Shown here in pieces: positions 21,931 to 35,600 of a stretch of 64,000 bases of DNA. A program made the position numbers and the translations under genes. The stretch comes from Stichopus chloronotus. Taxonomy: Eukaryota > Echinodermata > Holothuroidea > Aspidochirotida > Stichopodidae. How positions within the stretch are numbered: position 1 is the first letter of the stretch; every line of letters starts with the position of its first letter. The stretch is from the NCBI GenBank assembly GCA_021234535.1, contig CM037840.1:22127059-22191058 (forward strand), read 5' to 3'. The notes under the pieces were generated by a model. That model saw nothing but the letters and a program-made list of their open reading frames with translations. It was not told the DNA's origin and ran no database searches.

Positions 21931-24900
21931 ACTTACCTGATACTCAGTACCTCGCTGGAAGGGACAACATATCACAGTATAGCTGTAATAGCTAAATGTA
22001 CGGAACAAAATCAGTGTAATAATCAGGACACAAAGAATTAAAATTCAAACAAATATCACCAACACCCAACATCTTCAAAAGTGGCATTTGAATAAGGACT
22101 ACATTTTGTTTATTTATTATTTTAGTGGGTTGAACAGTTCATGTTTAGCAAACGTCCAAGGGCATATATACCTTCGTGTGAAGATGCTTATAGCTTAAAC
22201 CCAAGCAACATCAGATAAAGAGGTCTGACAGTGCCCATCAGAAGTATAAAGCCATAGAGGTCATTAGTGTCATGAAGGTCATAAGTCGCCTACGGTTCAA
22301 AGGTTGCCTGTCGAGAGTGTTTTTTTTTCTTTATCATCTTCTTTTCTTTGCCGATAGACAGAAATCAACCAGGTAATTTCTAAATGTTTAACGTTTAATT
22401 TTTAATTTCTTAATGTGTTTTTTCAATTTTTCAATTTTTTTTTTTTTGGTCTAATGTTTAAATAGTGTGAGTTTCTGATGATTTGGAAAGAATTCTCCAT
22501 TTGACAATACAGTATACACTTAAAGGTGAAGTACAGTAGGTTTGTGTGTGTGTGTGTTCCTCCTATGCATAATCAACAACAACATGCATACATGAGATAC
22601 AGTTACAGAGTCTGTATTCTGCACTTACGTTCATGTACAGTATCATCTGCCAAAATCTGCATAACACATCTTTTAATTCATTTAATTAGATCTGCAAATA
22701 GTTTCACCTATCATGAGCTTTCACTAAACTGTGTATAACGCGAGTGCGAAACATCATAGGATGGGGGGGGGGGGGTAGAAGAATTGCCATTTTGATTTGT
22801 CATAACAAGACATATCCAGATATCACGGAAAAGTCACAAAGGTCAAAAAGTAACATTAGGTCAAGGGAGGTCAAGAGGTCACCATATACACTTAAAAAAG
22901 ACTAACAACTTTTTTTCATTACGTCATTCCCTTAAATGTTTCATTTGAGGGATATCAGTAAATCATCACTTTCTGACCTTTTGATCCTTTCAGATTAATG
23001 ACATTAATGTTACAATATTTCTCCCTCCTACTATTTTATCTTATCCTGGCTGATGTCACAGTTTGAAATATAGACACAAAAGTGACAGTAACTCACTTCA
23101 GTTTTCTCCTGAAAGTCAATATTACCAAAATGGTCACTTTACAGAGATGGTTCTTTTTTCTTTTGCATGTCCCTTCTACTCTTCCGGAGGAAACTAAGCT
23201 AGAACGTTGCAAAATGACCTGGGGCAGGAGCAATCATGGACACTAGGCGGTTGCGATATATTCGTAAACACATTTTTAGTTCACCTCTGGTGATCTACAG
23301 TGTGACCAGTGACCTTCACCAAAACAGTAGAGCAAACCTGCTCAGTGTCACATGCACAACAACTTTTCGAGCGCCTAGGTATTGAGGCATCATGTAATAT
23401 ACACCTTGCATTTGAATCCGTCACAAATGCACACACCGCACAGAGCAGCACATACTCATAGCCAATGCCTTACAGGTACGGAGGACAGTTCCCCGTAAGG
23501 AAATCACAGAAATTCCCCTCCAGTTTTCCGATGATTACATGCAGCACGTGATAGCGGGCTCCGGCTCTGCGGGCACAGAGAAAGCGGGCCCCGGGATCAG
23601 GTGACGGAATTTTCGGGAATCTACCTCAGTTAACTAGAAAAGTGGTTACGAAAATCGTAACCACACTGTCAGTGAGTTCGTGTAAAGGGGAAGTTATTTA
23701 CATTCTTTTTTGACCGTCGGTTGGTAGTAGAAGGGGAACTTCGATGTTTCTTTTCCAGATATTTCCAGATAGGGCCACATAAATATATTTAAGAAGACGC
23801 AAGCCGTGTCTCTATTCTCGAAATATGTTTGTGACAAACTGTTGGAGCCAAAACGTAAAAGCGTCTTAATACATGATGCCAATCTAGTGGGATAGTAGGC
23901 TACTGCAGGTTACTAGAAGTATGTAGACCTACTATGCCACAGGTCGCGTTTGGTTGCAATTACGTCAGGGTTAATGATGACATTCAACCCAAACTCGAAA
24001 CTGATGCTTTAGTGAGAAACCCAAGGAAGTCATGCTCAGATCCATAGTGCTGCTGGCTGTGAAGCTCTTTCCTGTACTCTTTCACCAGCGGATGTGATCA
24101 TGTATTCATGTCTGAAGTGCAGTGGCCACGTGTCCAGTTTCATTTCAACTACAATCTGTCCTCATCTGTCCTCTGACTTTCAATTATCATCATAAACTTT
24201 GAATATTTTGAAAGAAAATGTCTATTTTAGATCATCATACAGTTCTACATACCTTGCTGGATTCAACGAGCCAAACAAAACTATGGGAAGCAATAGCCTA
24301 CTGTAAGCCTGATATGCCGCATTCTTTATTGTACTAGATAAACAGTAGATTGTCAAATGCCTAGAGAAATTGAAAAAGTAACATGTGTTTGAAGTTGAGA
24401 GTGGAATAATGGTTAGTAGAACATTATTTGCTTTCAGTGTTTGAAGAGGAAGTATAGGGGCCTACATGAGAGAACTTATTTTGCTTTTTGCTCTTCGTGT
24501 ACTGTACTAGTAAACTCAGTGCTACTACTAGTTTCTGCAAGTGTTATTGTTAATATTTTGACAAGCGGAGACTGATCATGAGTAGGTCCTATATATTTTA
24601 TACAAGAAGCACTCCTTTAACCTTTGTATATGCTTTGTAGTTTGCATATAATGTTACATTGCAGCCTTCACCTTGGAGAGTAGAGAGGGATATTGTGACA
24701 TTTCCAAAAAGAAATTCAAAAGATGCAACATGCATGACGTTACAACCGTGCTAAAGTGTTCAGCAGACCCTCTTTCATACCCGATTACACATGTATTACC
24801 TATGGACATGACACCTAATACCCCTTGTCAGGCAGCTCAAGAAAGCCTAGACATTGAACTAACACACATGAATTACTGTACTTTAGGAGAACAATGTTTA

Positions 24901-26511
24901 ATTGACCATGTGTGTTATCACAGCATGAGGTGATAAAAATGACCTAAGGCGATGAAATTTTCAACAAATTGAACCTCAGTAGAACAAAAGAAGAGTGAGG
25001 TTGAAGTGAATCCCATTGTAACATACGAGTAACGGCATGTGTGGCTATAGTTCCAGTCTGTCTTTTCCCAAATTTTACTCTCCTTTTTAAATGATTAATA
25101 GCAATCTTGCTCCTATAGTTATATACTGTTAGCTGTATATTAAAACATCTGTATATGTGAACAAAAAAGGGAAGAAAAAGGTTATAGCAAATATAAAACA
25201 TAATACAAACAAGTAAAATGTCCGACGAGGTATCGTCTCTTTTCAGAGTGTGGCAGGTAGCCAGGCTCTTCGGTCCTTAATTCACTAGGCTACTCAGTCA
25301 CTAAGTTTAGGCCTTAGATTAAGGGAGTAGGCTAATTTAATACCTTTTGTTCACCCTTTATGTCCAGCTGACTGATCTGCAAAAATATTCTGGTTCATCA
25401 TTTCAGTCAACCACTGCCACATGTGAATTAATTAAGTGCATGACGAGGTCCTTAAATAAAATCAGTCATGCCCCTAGCTCGTGCTCAGCCTATGCTTCAG
25501 AAATGAAAACAAAAGCAAACCCTATAGGAACCCCTCTCCATTCATGTCTTTTTAGTAGAATAAAACATGGATGTGCCTTCCTATTTTACATTCAGTAGCC
25601 AATTTCCACTGAACACGAGAGAAGTGTCACGCATGGTATACAAAACTTCAAATTCATAGGAGGGCGACTTGTCTTCTACCTCGAGGAGATGCCATATCTG
25701 ACGAGCTGTCTGAATAGTCAACTTCGGACGCCGAGTTGCCCTATGTGTATACGCACTAAGTACATGCCGAGTTGTCAGACTTAACAAAGGCACTGAAAAG
25801 TGTCATGGGCGAGTTGTCCATACCTTCATGTGTGTGTTCTTTGAACGTTACTCATTTTACACTGAAAAAAAAACAAATTTAAACCCCTTTCGACAATTTC
25901 TGTTGACAAGACAAGTTGGAAAGTACTTTTACTCGTCACATTCAAGCGCTAAAGACACTTTTTTAGGCCAAAATACACATTTTACAGGGACAAATAAATC
26001 GTCAGGAATTGGCCAGATTGATTTCTGCCGTACAGTTTGCACACACGTATAGGTGACTCTTCACACATAATATGCCAGTGTGCAAACTATGCTCTGTGGA
26101 TACGAATCATCCGATGAACATTTACTGTAGGCCTATATATTACGTACGTGGCATGCCGCCATTGCCGCACCGTTGTTTACAGTACTACGGAAGTTGGTAC
26201 ACTACTACGGCTCAGACGATACAGCTACGCGTTTGCATACTGACAGCTTATACAACAAATATGCAGTAGCCTATTATACAAAACAGCAGCCGTTTCTTTA
26301 AAAGGTACAGTTTTGTGCATCAAAGACATGTAAATTTTTAATCTTCGAAACAAGAGTTATGGTTATCACAGAGATGTCAAACTGGTGACCATGTATGTCA
26401 TAATTATTTGTCAAAATTCCACACTTATTGAAGTTGTGTAAATGGAGATAAACTGAACGAAAGAACCTGTCACGTGACTGAAAGGCACGAGCAGGAGCGC
26501 TATACTGTTTA
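21931..26511. other. Region between the LTR-like copies, left part; no gene recognised
   Basis: No retroelement protein is recognisable here, although the LTR pair would place it inside one element. It holds a G13 run (22763-22775), AGGTCA-type half-site clusters near 22830-22880 and several unidentified short ORFs. If the LTR pair is real, this stretch is probably later insertion or an independent sequence. Confidence 0.4.
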
Positions 26512-26649
26512 TGATGACTCATAAACAGTAATTATGATGACTCATAAACAGTAATTATGATGACTCATAAACAGTAATTATGATGACTCATAAACAGTAA
26601 TTATGATGACTCATAAACAGTAATTATGATGACTCATAAACAGTAATAA
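26512..26649. repeat. 23-bp tandem repeat, six copies, each with a TGACTCA (AP-1 type) site
   Basis: Six almost identical units of ATGATGACTCATAAACAGTA plus ATT. TGACTCA begins at 26516, 26539, 26562, 26585, 26608 and 26631. The first unit also forms an inverted repeat, ACTGTTTATG (26505-26514) with CATAAACAGT (26521-26530). Confidence 0.95.
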
Positions 26650-27950
26650 TTCCTCGTGAGCGCGGAGAAAGAACATGCGAGACTCGAACTCTCGCGAGCA
26701 GTTGGTACCTGCTAGGGCACTGTGCAAACACACACGCACACATGAACAACTAACCCACAAGTCAACGTTATCACACGGGGAAAAGACTTCATGGAATTTT
26801 GATTTGTTGTTTCTCCTTAAACCCTAACCTTAATCATACACTCCTTATTGCTGTTATTTCGAGAACTTGAAAAATCTATAGAATTCTCTCTGAGAACCTG
26901 AAATTTCATTTGCTCTCGACAAGCATAACGAAACGAAAGGCACACGCATACGCGTGTTCCTTTTCGCTTATACCACCCAAAAGGGCCCGATTGTACCCAA
27001 GGTCACTTGACCATGGAGTACCCCTGGGGTGTCACTTCTCATCCACCCAACTGTTTCCATGGCAACCGTTTCCCCATGTTTGTACATTACATTAATAACT
27101 CCACTAGCTAAGTGACTGCAACATGCATGTGTCATCTTAGCCCATATCGTCCGATGAGATAACAATGTACAACGTACGACAACTGGTGTCTTAAAACAAA
27201 TTAAGAGAGTTGTGAACAATGTATAGTATTAATTACTCTGCATTGCAAGTCAATTTGCTCCCTACCATTTCGGGTAATGCAAGCCTACTTTGTGCCAATT
27301 ATGAAACTTTATCACCGTGACTTGCAGGAGTTTTAAGAATTTGATTCTAGGTATCCAGTGATGTAGTAATTTCTTACACACTGCGTGATCAGACAAGAAA
27401 TGCAGGTTTCTAAGGTAAATGCAGATAGGGTAACATCCATTGATGAGTGCTGAACACACCAGTTTTTTTTTTTGTGTGTGTGTGTGTAATAGTGAGTGAG
27501 ATAACAGATTAGGATAGAAGTTATTAAATAAAAAGTTGGATACCAGTTCACCGTTGCAACATTTCTTTGGATTAGTGTTCCTCAAATCCTACCTGTTTGG
27601 GATAACGTGCGTTGCATTGGCACTGAGATTTTAGAACAAAAATTCTTGCTAATAGTTACAATCTTTCCTCCAAACAAAGTGCAACTCTTATTCTATATTT
27701 TGTTGGTGTTTGCTAAATGATTCCAAATATTGAAGACTTGTTAATATCAATATCACCTTGTACAGTATATATGCTCTCGAATGGCAATAAAGTTTGGTCC
27801 TTTAATTAGAAGAAAAATTATTTTTAATTGCCTTTTGAAGCTGTTTAGCTCAATTTAAGGAGGTGTTGATTTACAAAGTATAGCTTTAGTTCAGAATTTC
27901 TTTTGTAAATAGTAACTTTTCTTCCATTTTAATTTCCTATCTTACCTAAT
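26650..27950. other. No gene recognised
   Basis: Includes a B-box-like word on the minus strand (GAGTTCGAGTC near 26690) that could be a SINE remnant, and a short (GT)n run near 27476-27487. No coding signal was found. Confidence 0.4.
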
Positions 27951-27959
27951 TATAGATAA

Positions 27960-28256
27960 CCTTAAATACAATCTGGTGCAATGTTTGGCTTTTTTTTAGC
28001 ATTCATGTATCACTAAGTGTACCAGACTGAGATATGAAAACTTCCAACTAGTGTTTTAGATCTTCCGACTACAGTCATTACTAGCCTGAAATGTGAGAAA
28101 TTCACATTTTTTTTTTAAATTTATTGATATTTTTAAGTTACCAGGTAAAGTCAGAGACAATCCGGTGCAATATTTGCTAATATCATAAAATGTACTAGAC
28201 TGAGATATGGAAAATTCTAACTGGTATGTCAGATTTTCCAGCAATCGTCGCTCTGA
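27960..28256. repeat. Diverged ~180-190 bp direct duplication
   Basis: ATCTGGTGCAATGTTTGGCT (27970 region) recurs as ATCCGGTGCAATATTTGCT (28158 region). AGACTGAGATATGAAAACTT (28024 region) recurs as AGACTGAGATATGGAAAATT (28197 region). Confidence 0.65.
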
Positions 28257-28493
28257 CAACGATTTTTTTTTTTTTTTTAGAGGGTAAGTTGAGACACGTC
28301 TTCACTCAAGTAGGTTGCTCAAGCAGTTCGAGGACACAAGACGGGAGGACAGTGGAAATATCTTGCCATCTGTTGATAAGTCGCAGGCGTGTAAAACAAA
28401 ACATAATCTGTATTCACCTGTTAAACTTAAAGGGATGACAAAGTTGACGAATTCAGATGACATCCATTGCTGATTCAAAACACATGATTTGAG

Positions 28494-28845
28494 AAATTGG
28501 CGAAACGCTATGAGTTGCCCGATGATGAACGCTGCCATGTGTTAAAACCTTATGACGGGCCTGCACAGCAGGCTTACCTAGCATTACGTCAGGAAGATCC
28601 ACAGAAGTTCTCAATAGTTACAGAGGCTGTCTTTCGTCGAGGGCTATCGATTGACCACAGATGCTTATTGTACGAAATTTAGGAGAGAAACCAAACAACA
28701 TTCCGAGACATTCACAGACTTTGTCGCAAGAATGGAAGACTATGTGGTGAATGGGTTGGCACCCTAGGAGAAACATCTGCTCAACCTAGAGTATGCAGTT
28801 ATACAGGATAAGATTGTGACTTATCAGTTTTGTGTACAATTCGTG
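28494..28845 (+). pseudogene. Retrotransposon gag fragment
   Basis: One frame reads LAKRYELPDDERCHVLKPYD and continues to a stop at 28682. The adjoining frame continues with ETFTDFVARMEDYVVNGLAP, typical of gypsy-type capsid regions, before another stop. At least one frameshift and two stops are present. Confidence 0.65.
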
Positions 28846-28997
28846 ATGAGGCATTAAGTCTTGAACTGGTAGAGAAGAATGAAATGCTTCCTCGTGGTTT
28901 TGTTCGCTATCGGATGATTTTGTCGTGCAACGTCGTTAAATAAGGGAAGATAGAAAAGAGGAAAGTCTTCTAGGGATAGGCGCAGATCGGGTGAGGT

Positions 28998-29210
28998 TTG
29001 TCAAGAAGGTCAAGAAGGTCTGATAGTCATGAGAGGAAACAGTATGAAGGACAACAACAGAGATATAGAGAAGCATGCTTTAAGTGTGGGGAATTAGGTC
29101 ATAACGTAAAGATATGTCCTCATGTAAACAAAAAGAAGGACAAGCCGAAACGGGAAGAGTCAGTGTCATTTGTTGCTAGGAAACAGGCTAGTACGTCACA
29201 ATTTTCTTAA
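28998..29210 (+). pseudogene. Gag nucleocapsid fragment with CCHC zinc knuckle
   Basis: The motif CFKCGELGHNVKIC fits CX2CX4HX4C exactly and is preceded by an Arg-rich stretch (SRRSRRSDSHERKQ), as in nucleocapsid domains. The frame closes at 29210. Confidence 0.85.
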
Positions 29211-29703
29211 TCCAGAGGCTAAGGAGTGGATCCCACCAAAATCGCACCAACCTGTGTCTCTTCCTGTGTCCCTGGTGAATTAAGATAAGTGTGAATGTAG
29301 TAGATTCCGGATCTACGGTAACCATGATTACAAGAGCTTTTGTTCGGAAGTAGGTGTTGCAATTATGGAGGCTTAATACCCTAAATTGGTTGGAGGTATC
29401 AAGCTCCTTAAAATCATGTGTTGTAATCCTTGATAGTTAGTGTGGAGGGGCCAGTTATTGTGTAGAATGTGTTGTAGTGGAGTCGAATCGCAAAGCTATA
29501 TTTATACGGTGGGGTTCCGCATAGACCTTGCTTCCAGAGTATACTGGATTTCATCTATTAAGCCAAGTATTAAATGGCTACTGCTTGGGATGGGACCACA
29601 TGAAGACGAGAAACCAGAGGAATGTAATGATTAAAATTCAAAGGGCACTCCTCCTTCAGGTGTCAGTTGATGATGAAAAAGGGATCTTGCTATTCAAACC
29701 CTT

Positions 29704-30285
29704 ATGACACAATTTTCGGATGCCATAGGAGATGAGCCTGGGAAAGCAAGGGTTTTAGAATATCAGATTGTTCTCAAGGAGCTCGCAGAGCCGATAAAAC
29801 AGAGACCGTACAATTTATCATCTGATGAATATGAGGATGCTCAAGAGCAGGTGAGAGAGATGCTACAAAATGGCATAATTGAGGATAATAAATATCCATG
29901 GCGTAGTCCTGTTATCATGGTGCCTAAGTCAGACAAATCTCGTCAACGGTTCAGGACTGTGAGTCTTACCCTATGCGTGACATTCAGGCAGTTCTTCATT
30001 TTATGAGGCAAAGTACTTTACAACCCTTGATATGAAAACTGTTTTTTTTTAATTCAGTTATACCTGGAAAAGGAAGATTGTGAGGTCACAGCATTTTCAC
30101 TGGGAAAGATCTTTATAAACTTAAAATACTACCTGGGACTGGGAAGGTACCTGGAAAGGTGGCCTGTTGGGTCACATATGTGAGGTACTCATTGATGATA
30201 TAATTGGGGTTTTTTTTCAGTTACATGGGAGAAGCATGTCCAGCATCTCAGGAAAGTCCCAGAGTGCCTTAAAGACGCTGGGTAA
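29704..30285 (+). pseudogene. Retrotransposon reverse transcriptase fragment
   Basis: The open part (to about 30006) has the N-terminal RT region, PYNLSSDEYEDAQEQVREML then NGIIEDNKYPWRSPVIMVPK. In other frames downstream lie YFTTLDMKT, which holds the first catalytic Asp, and IDDII, the catalytic Asp pair. These are separated by stops and frameshifts, and RT segments between them look deleted. Confidence 0.85.
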
Positions 30286-30619
30286 GCTCAAGAATTGAGG
30301 ATAGTAGATTTAGATAGTCACTACGGCACAATACTTGGTCATGGAAGTTTCTGAAAGTGGCATTTTTACCGATGGTGCAAAGGTAGAGGTCATTTGAAAT
30401 TATCAATCATCCCGGGATCGTCGAGAGCTAAACATATTTCTGGGCATGGTAGGGTGGTTTTCGACGTTTATCCCTAATTGTGCAACAATTTCAGAGCCTT
30501 TGTATGTTTGCTTTTATGGAAATCTGTGCATTTCTCGGGGAATGATGACTGTGACAGGGCATTCCTTGAGTAAGACAAGTTGTATTCTGCCCCCTGTTTA
30601 GTACGCCCAGATCCCACGG

Positions 30620-30985
30620 GGCATTACGAATTGCATGCAGACGGTAGTAGTTTTTGGTTGGGGGCCTGTTTAAACCAAGTTCAATGGTGGCATTTTGAGA
30701 TCCATTAGTTATAGCAGTAGAACCCTGAATTCGACAGAGAGGAAGTACTCTTCTGTGGAAAGAGAAACATTAGCAGCGGTGTGGACTCTACAGAAAAGTG
30801 GCGACCGTACATAGAAGGTACACATGTGGTGGTGGTGACAGATCATATGGCACTTACATGCGTCTTCACCGCAAAGACTAACGTATCCCCACGACCTTAT
30901 CGTTGGGTGCTATATGTGCACGAATTCGACGCTGAGATCAAGTACAGAAAGAGAAGATTGCATGTTTTGAGTAGAGATCCTAGAT
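30620..30985 (+). pseudogene. Retrotransposon RNase H fragment
   Basis: YELHADGSS marks the start of the RNase H domain. The frame from 30781 reads EKWRPYIEGTHVVVVTDHMA and then HEFDAEIKYRKRRLHVLSRD, typical of gypsy RNase H. A conserved preceding block is present in another frame, so a one-base slip lies near 30790, in an A-run. Confidence 0.85.
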
Positions 30986-32360
30986 TTGATCCTGTGTTGT
31001 CCGTTGGGGTTATTGATGTTGATACAGGTGATGATTGTGATCATGTAAAGTGTTTAAAGCCAACTAGAGAGGTCATAGATTGTATATGGTGTGCCCAATG
31101 TCTGCAATCATGTTTAATGATGAGTGTGTGGGTGTAGAAGATGTTAGGATCAGTGTAGTGAAGCTGGTGGAAGGTTTGCTCTTAAATACTCACCTGAATA
31201 TCAAAGGTATAATAAAGCTGATATTGTTTAATTTGCAGTTACAGATTAGTTCGATCACTTGTAAAAGTTGTTCCCTTACGCTCCCGTGTTCTATATGTTT
31301 TAGACGACAAGATCTCTTGGGAGGAGTTTGTGAATGTGAACCTATTGGCCCTCCGTTCGTTGGGGGAAGGTGATGTAGTGGGATTCAATTATCTGCTGTA
31401 AGATAAGATTGCTTAAAGGAGATCAAAAGGACCCTGCAAGCACCCAACTAATTTCTGCTTATTTGTAAGTGAATGAAGAAGGGTAACCCGAAACCAAGCT
31501 ACACGACCCATTTATTATATACTCATTATATACTCGTGTCATTATTTATACATACTAACAAAAACATCTTCTACAAATGTCGCAAAGAGAGGAAGAAATG
31601 TGGTATCAGAGGTCATTATTTCACCATCGGTGACATGATATTTCTCATGACCTAATTGCTTCTTTTCAAATGCTCTGTATTCACCTATCCTCATTTGCAA
31701 CGTTCGTGGCAGAAGATAGCATAAACGGTAGGTAATAATCTTCTTACTGCGTCATCTTTTTACCCCTCATCAAATTTTAAAGAAAATAGTTGCGTGGAAA
31801 ACATTCAAAAGGGATATGAAAAAGCAACGATTAAGGACATCTCGTGTGTGTGGTACATCAACACAGTTGTCAAACGCTTTTTATGATGTCAGGGAAGGTT
31901 AAAAAAATCTCAGCGGTAAGATTAAGTTCAGTTCCAAAATGATCCCATAAAGCAGTGATGGTGGCATAACTATTGATTTTTCTTATGCTTTCCGTCACCA
32001 GGTGTATGTACAATGCCTATGGGAACGAACGAATAACAAGTACAGCACTTTGGTTTTGTCCGTTTCCATTAAACATTCGCAATCTGCAACATTTAGCACG
32101 TATGATCATATCATATTAATTTGGTTACATTTTGACACTATGAAAAAATGCACATGTAATGTTTTGGTTGTTGGAGGAACTTAATTTGTTTCACTGTCAT
32201 TGCCGTGAGTGAATCAGTCATTCCACGAAAAAGGCTGACGTTAATGGAGTTTATGGAGTATTATGACCTAGTTATAAGCTTTGTATTGTGAGTGGAACAC
32301 AACTAGATTAATAATGTTGTATAGTGATGTAACTCTGTTTTCATGTAACTCTGTTATCGA

Positions 32361-32610
32361 TTCAAATCATCATTTTAATTTATCTAATTTGTGTGTGCCA
32401 TTCGAATCAACAAATAAATGGAACTCTGATCGTTAAAATCAAATCCAGCATCTCTCTGGATTTTTTGTTCTGTCGTATCTCTCCCTCGCTCTGTGTAAGG
32501 TTTTATTCCAGGAACATTCTGTGTTGTCGACAAGGGAAACATCTGTCGCTGGGGCGGTCATACCACGACTGAGAAACCCCTAAAACCCCCATAACATATA
32601 ACACGACAAT
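32361..32610 (+). mobile_element. LTR-like segment, right copy
   Basis: Pairs with 21701-21930 in the same orientation and lies about 1.4 kb downstream of the RNase H remains. It ends ...ACACGACAAT. A possible upstream edge is the TGTTGTATAG near 32312, but that is a guess. Confidence 0.65.
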
Positions 32611-35600
32611 AATACAAAGAACCAAGTGACATTTTAAAGCTGCTGGCACCGGGGATTTCTATTACTCCATAACCACAACTTTCGCAATATCTTTTGTTAC
32701 GAATCATTGCGTTACCAAGGTACTTAAGTATGTTCTATGAATTGTTGTGTAACCATTAACATCTATACGCCTTCTCCCTTTTGCCAGGGACACAGTTGTG
32801 ATATACTTGAAATATGTTATGTATGGTACTTTTAAAGCGTGACACTGTATATGTATTGGTATACCAAAAAATATCAAACCACTACCTCAACATGTATGAA
32901 ATTGAGATATGCACAGCTCAGTAATTAGTGGATCCTGATCTTGGATAGCGTACCAATGTTATGGTAGATTTCTTCCTTCTGTTATATTTAATCCCTTTAT
33001 CAATAAATTCAAACATATCAAATTCGCCCTCCACAATTGAATGGTATGCCATGGTTCACGACATTCATTATTTAAATATTTATGTTATTGTTCAACCGCA
33101 CATTCATGGCGGAACTTATTCATTACCTGCAACAGACAGAAAAGGACAAACTGGCCTTTGGTGAGAGAGCGGTATGAACTTAATAGTAGCTTAATTGTGA
33201 CCTAATTTTGAAGCAGTACTTCTCCAGTACTCCAAGGAAAGAAACGCAGTCAGTGGAAGACTACTTAGGACAAATATTCGTTCCTTTACTCTTTCTCTTA
33301 ATATCTAGATGTACATTTGTCCTTGGACATTCTAGTGTAGCTGTCAACATAAACTGAACATTCTTCCTCTAAATAAAAAGAAGATGTAAGATGGAAATAT
33401 AAAGAGAAGTTCAGATAAGTCGCCCAGGTAACATTTTGTTCTCATAGAAATTGACAAGATTTCACAAAATTAAATATGCATGTCCTCCAAACAGTACGCA
33501 TGAAAGCAGGAAAGAGGTGTGACCTACAACTGACAAGATTTCAGTGAATTATAGTAATATAACAATATAGTCATTTTTACAGTTTCGGTGGTGAAAAATT
33601 GAAAATAACTTTCTGTAACTTTTTCAATTGTTCTCTTCTGAAAACAATTGAACTTCAAAATAAAGACGAACCGTAAAATATTAATTTCGAATGAAATGAA
33701 GCAAACTTTAACCAATCTTTAACATATTGAATAAACAGTAGTATACATAGATTTAATAGACTTATTAACCTGTCGAGCCTGAAACCTTAGTTACTACCAA
33801 TTTTGTAGCAACTGACCAAAATGCAACAGGTCGGTCCTTTCTGCGCAAAATGTAATAACTATAAAAGTTGGTCCAAAGTTGACTTCCCAAAATGTAACAA
33901 CGTAAAGATTCACATCAGATATCCCAAGATGAATTCTGCGCCATCGCCATAGTGCCATAACTTTACCAAACAATTCATCTCAGATCGCACCGAAATTTGC
34001 ACCATTCAGTTTCTCAAGACATACTCGACACCTGAAATGTATATTTTTTCTCTCTTTTGTGTGGTTATGAAATACCAAAATGGCTTCCAGAATGTCAGTT
34101 TGCCCAGTACAAGGTCACATATCACATTTTCCTCTCTCAAGCAAAGTCGGTGAGAGATGAGTGTCGGAAACTCTCATTTGATTTTTAATTAATTCAATCG
34201 AAGATTAGTCAAATCCCCTTTCTGAGAAATGGAAGCACTTTTTGAATTTCAATCTAAGTGAGCTAATTTAGGTATGACAATGTCGAAACTTATGTACGTG
34301 AAAACGTGCTTCCATTTTTATCTCCCGTGTACGAATATCCATGTCTACAACCGCTATGATGTAAAGAATCTCACCGCAAATACAGCATGTATGGAGTCAC
34401 GTTTACAAAGCACAGTTAGTCTTTTGCACGTATGATACATGCAGATTCTGTTCATCATCACATTACAACATGTTTAAAAATATTCATTTATAAAAAAAAA
34501 TAAATAAATAAACGAAAAAGAGAAACATTGTCTAATCCTTCTCTGGGTGAATGCACAAGGGAAAAAAATTGCACACTGTACACAAGGGTATTAAAAATAA
34601 GATTTATAATACTTTTCAACAATAAATACGATACTTTTTAAGAATGCCTATGATTAAATTTTAAATACTGATACAAGTAACATTGCTTTAATTGTGATCC
34701 GCATTCACTGTTTTGCACAACATATAACATACGATATCAAACAACTTAAATTGACGGAGACTAGACCAATAACAGACTACATTCAAATAGATTTGAAGAT
34801 GCCAAGCAACTAAGGTGGCTACGTCTCAATGAACTTATTTCCATGACTCTTCAAACTGGTTTGCCAAGCTATATCCGGCAACCATGGCCAGCTGATAGCC
34901 ACAGCACCAACACAGACTGAACTTCTGGCGGACAATATCGCATTAAACGTATTAAATGCTTTGAATAGATAAATGCTATCCAAGATATATCACATCACAT
35001 CTAATTGCACCATAAACGTCGCATAAGAAATGTTTTTTCAAGGAGTAGCGAGTAAAACAGATGTCTAAGCTAGAAGAGGTCTCAATTTGTAAGCCGAGCG
35101 AGAATTAACATCGAAAGAAATAACTACATTACAATATGTGTAGCATTAATCACAAACGGACAATTTTTGAAAGCACATACAAAGACACACGCACAAAATG
35201 AGTGGATCACTGCAGAGTCACGCAATGAGGTGCAATTTGTAGGACATTGCAGTCTATACTTAGGTCTCGGAAACAAACTCAGAGCAACTGATGTTCACTT
35301 CTTGTCAATGAAGTAGTTGTTTCGTAGCTTTCTCACACTATGTACAAGGTGACAATGTGTGTATATTTGCTTTGAAATAACCCAGGCAAAAATGTCATTC
35401 AATAAAACTTCAGGAATCCTGCCGGTTTTGGGCAGTTCATGCATAAGTCCTGCAAAAATCTTATATTTTTAGGGCAAACTAAAGAATGTTTCCCCTAGGT
35501 TCCGGCAGTTGTCATGTTTGGTCCTGCATATTTTTATCCCAAATTCCCCATTTTTCCTATTGAAATCCCTTGTAAATTTACGAAGTGAAGGATTTTGCTG

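Larger units (their letters stand above)
28494..32610 (+). mobile_element. Degenerate Ty3/gypsy-like LTR retrotransposon (gag-pol remains plus right LTR)
   Basis: On the plus strand, in canonical order, come gag-like sequence, a CCHC zinc knuckle, reverse transcriptase, RNase H and an LTR-like segment at 32361-32610. Every coding part is broken by stops and frameshifts, so it is inactive. No protease or integrase was recognised with confidence. A homologous LTR-like segment at 21701-21930 suggests the full element once started there, but that would make an element of about 10.9 kb with an unexplained 6.5-kb leader. Confidence 0.85.

Noticed and set aside
26512..26649. CRISPR-like array
   Set aside because: Units are contiguous with no spacers, in a eukaryotic genome; it is a simple tandem repeat.
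26655..26715. tRNA gene or SINE on the minus strand
   Set aside because: A B-box-like GAGTTCGAGTC is present, but I find no A box at the right distance and no acceptor stem.
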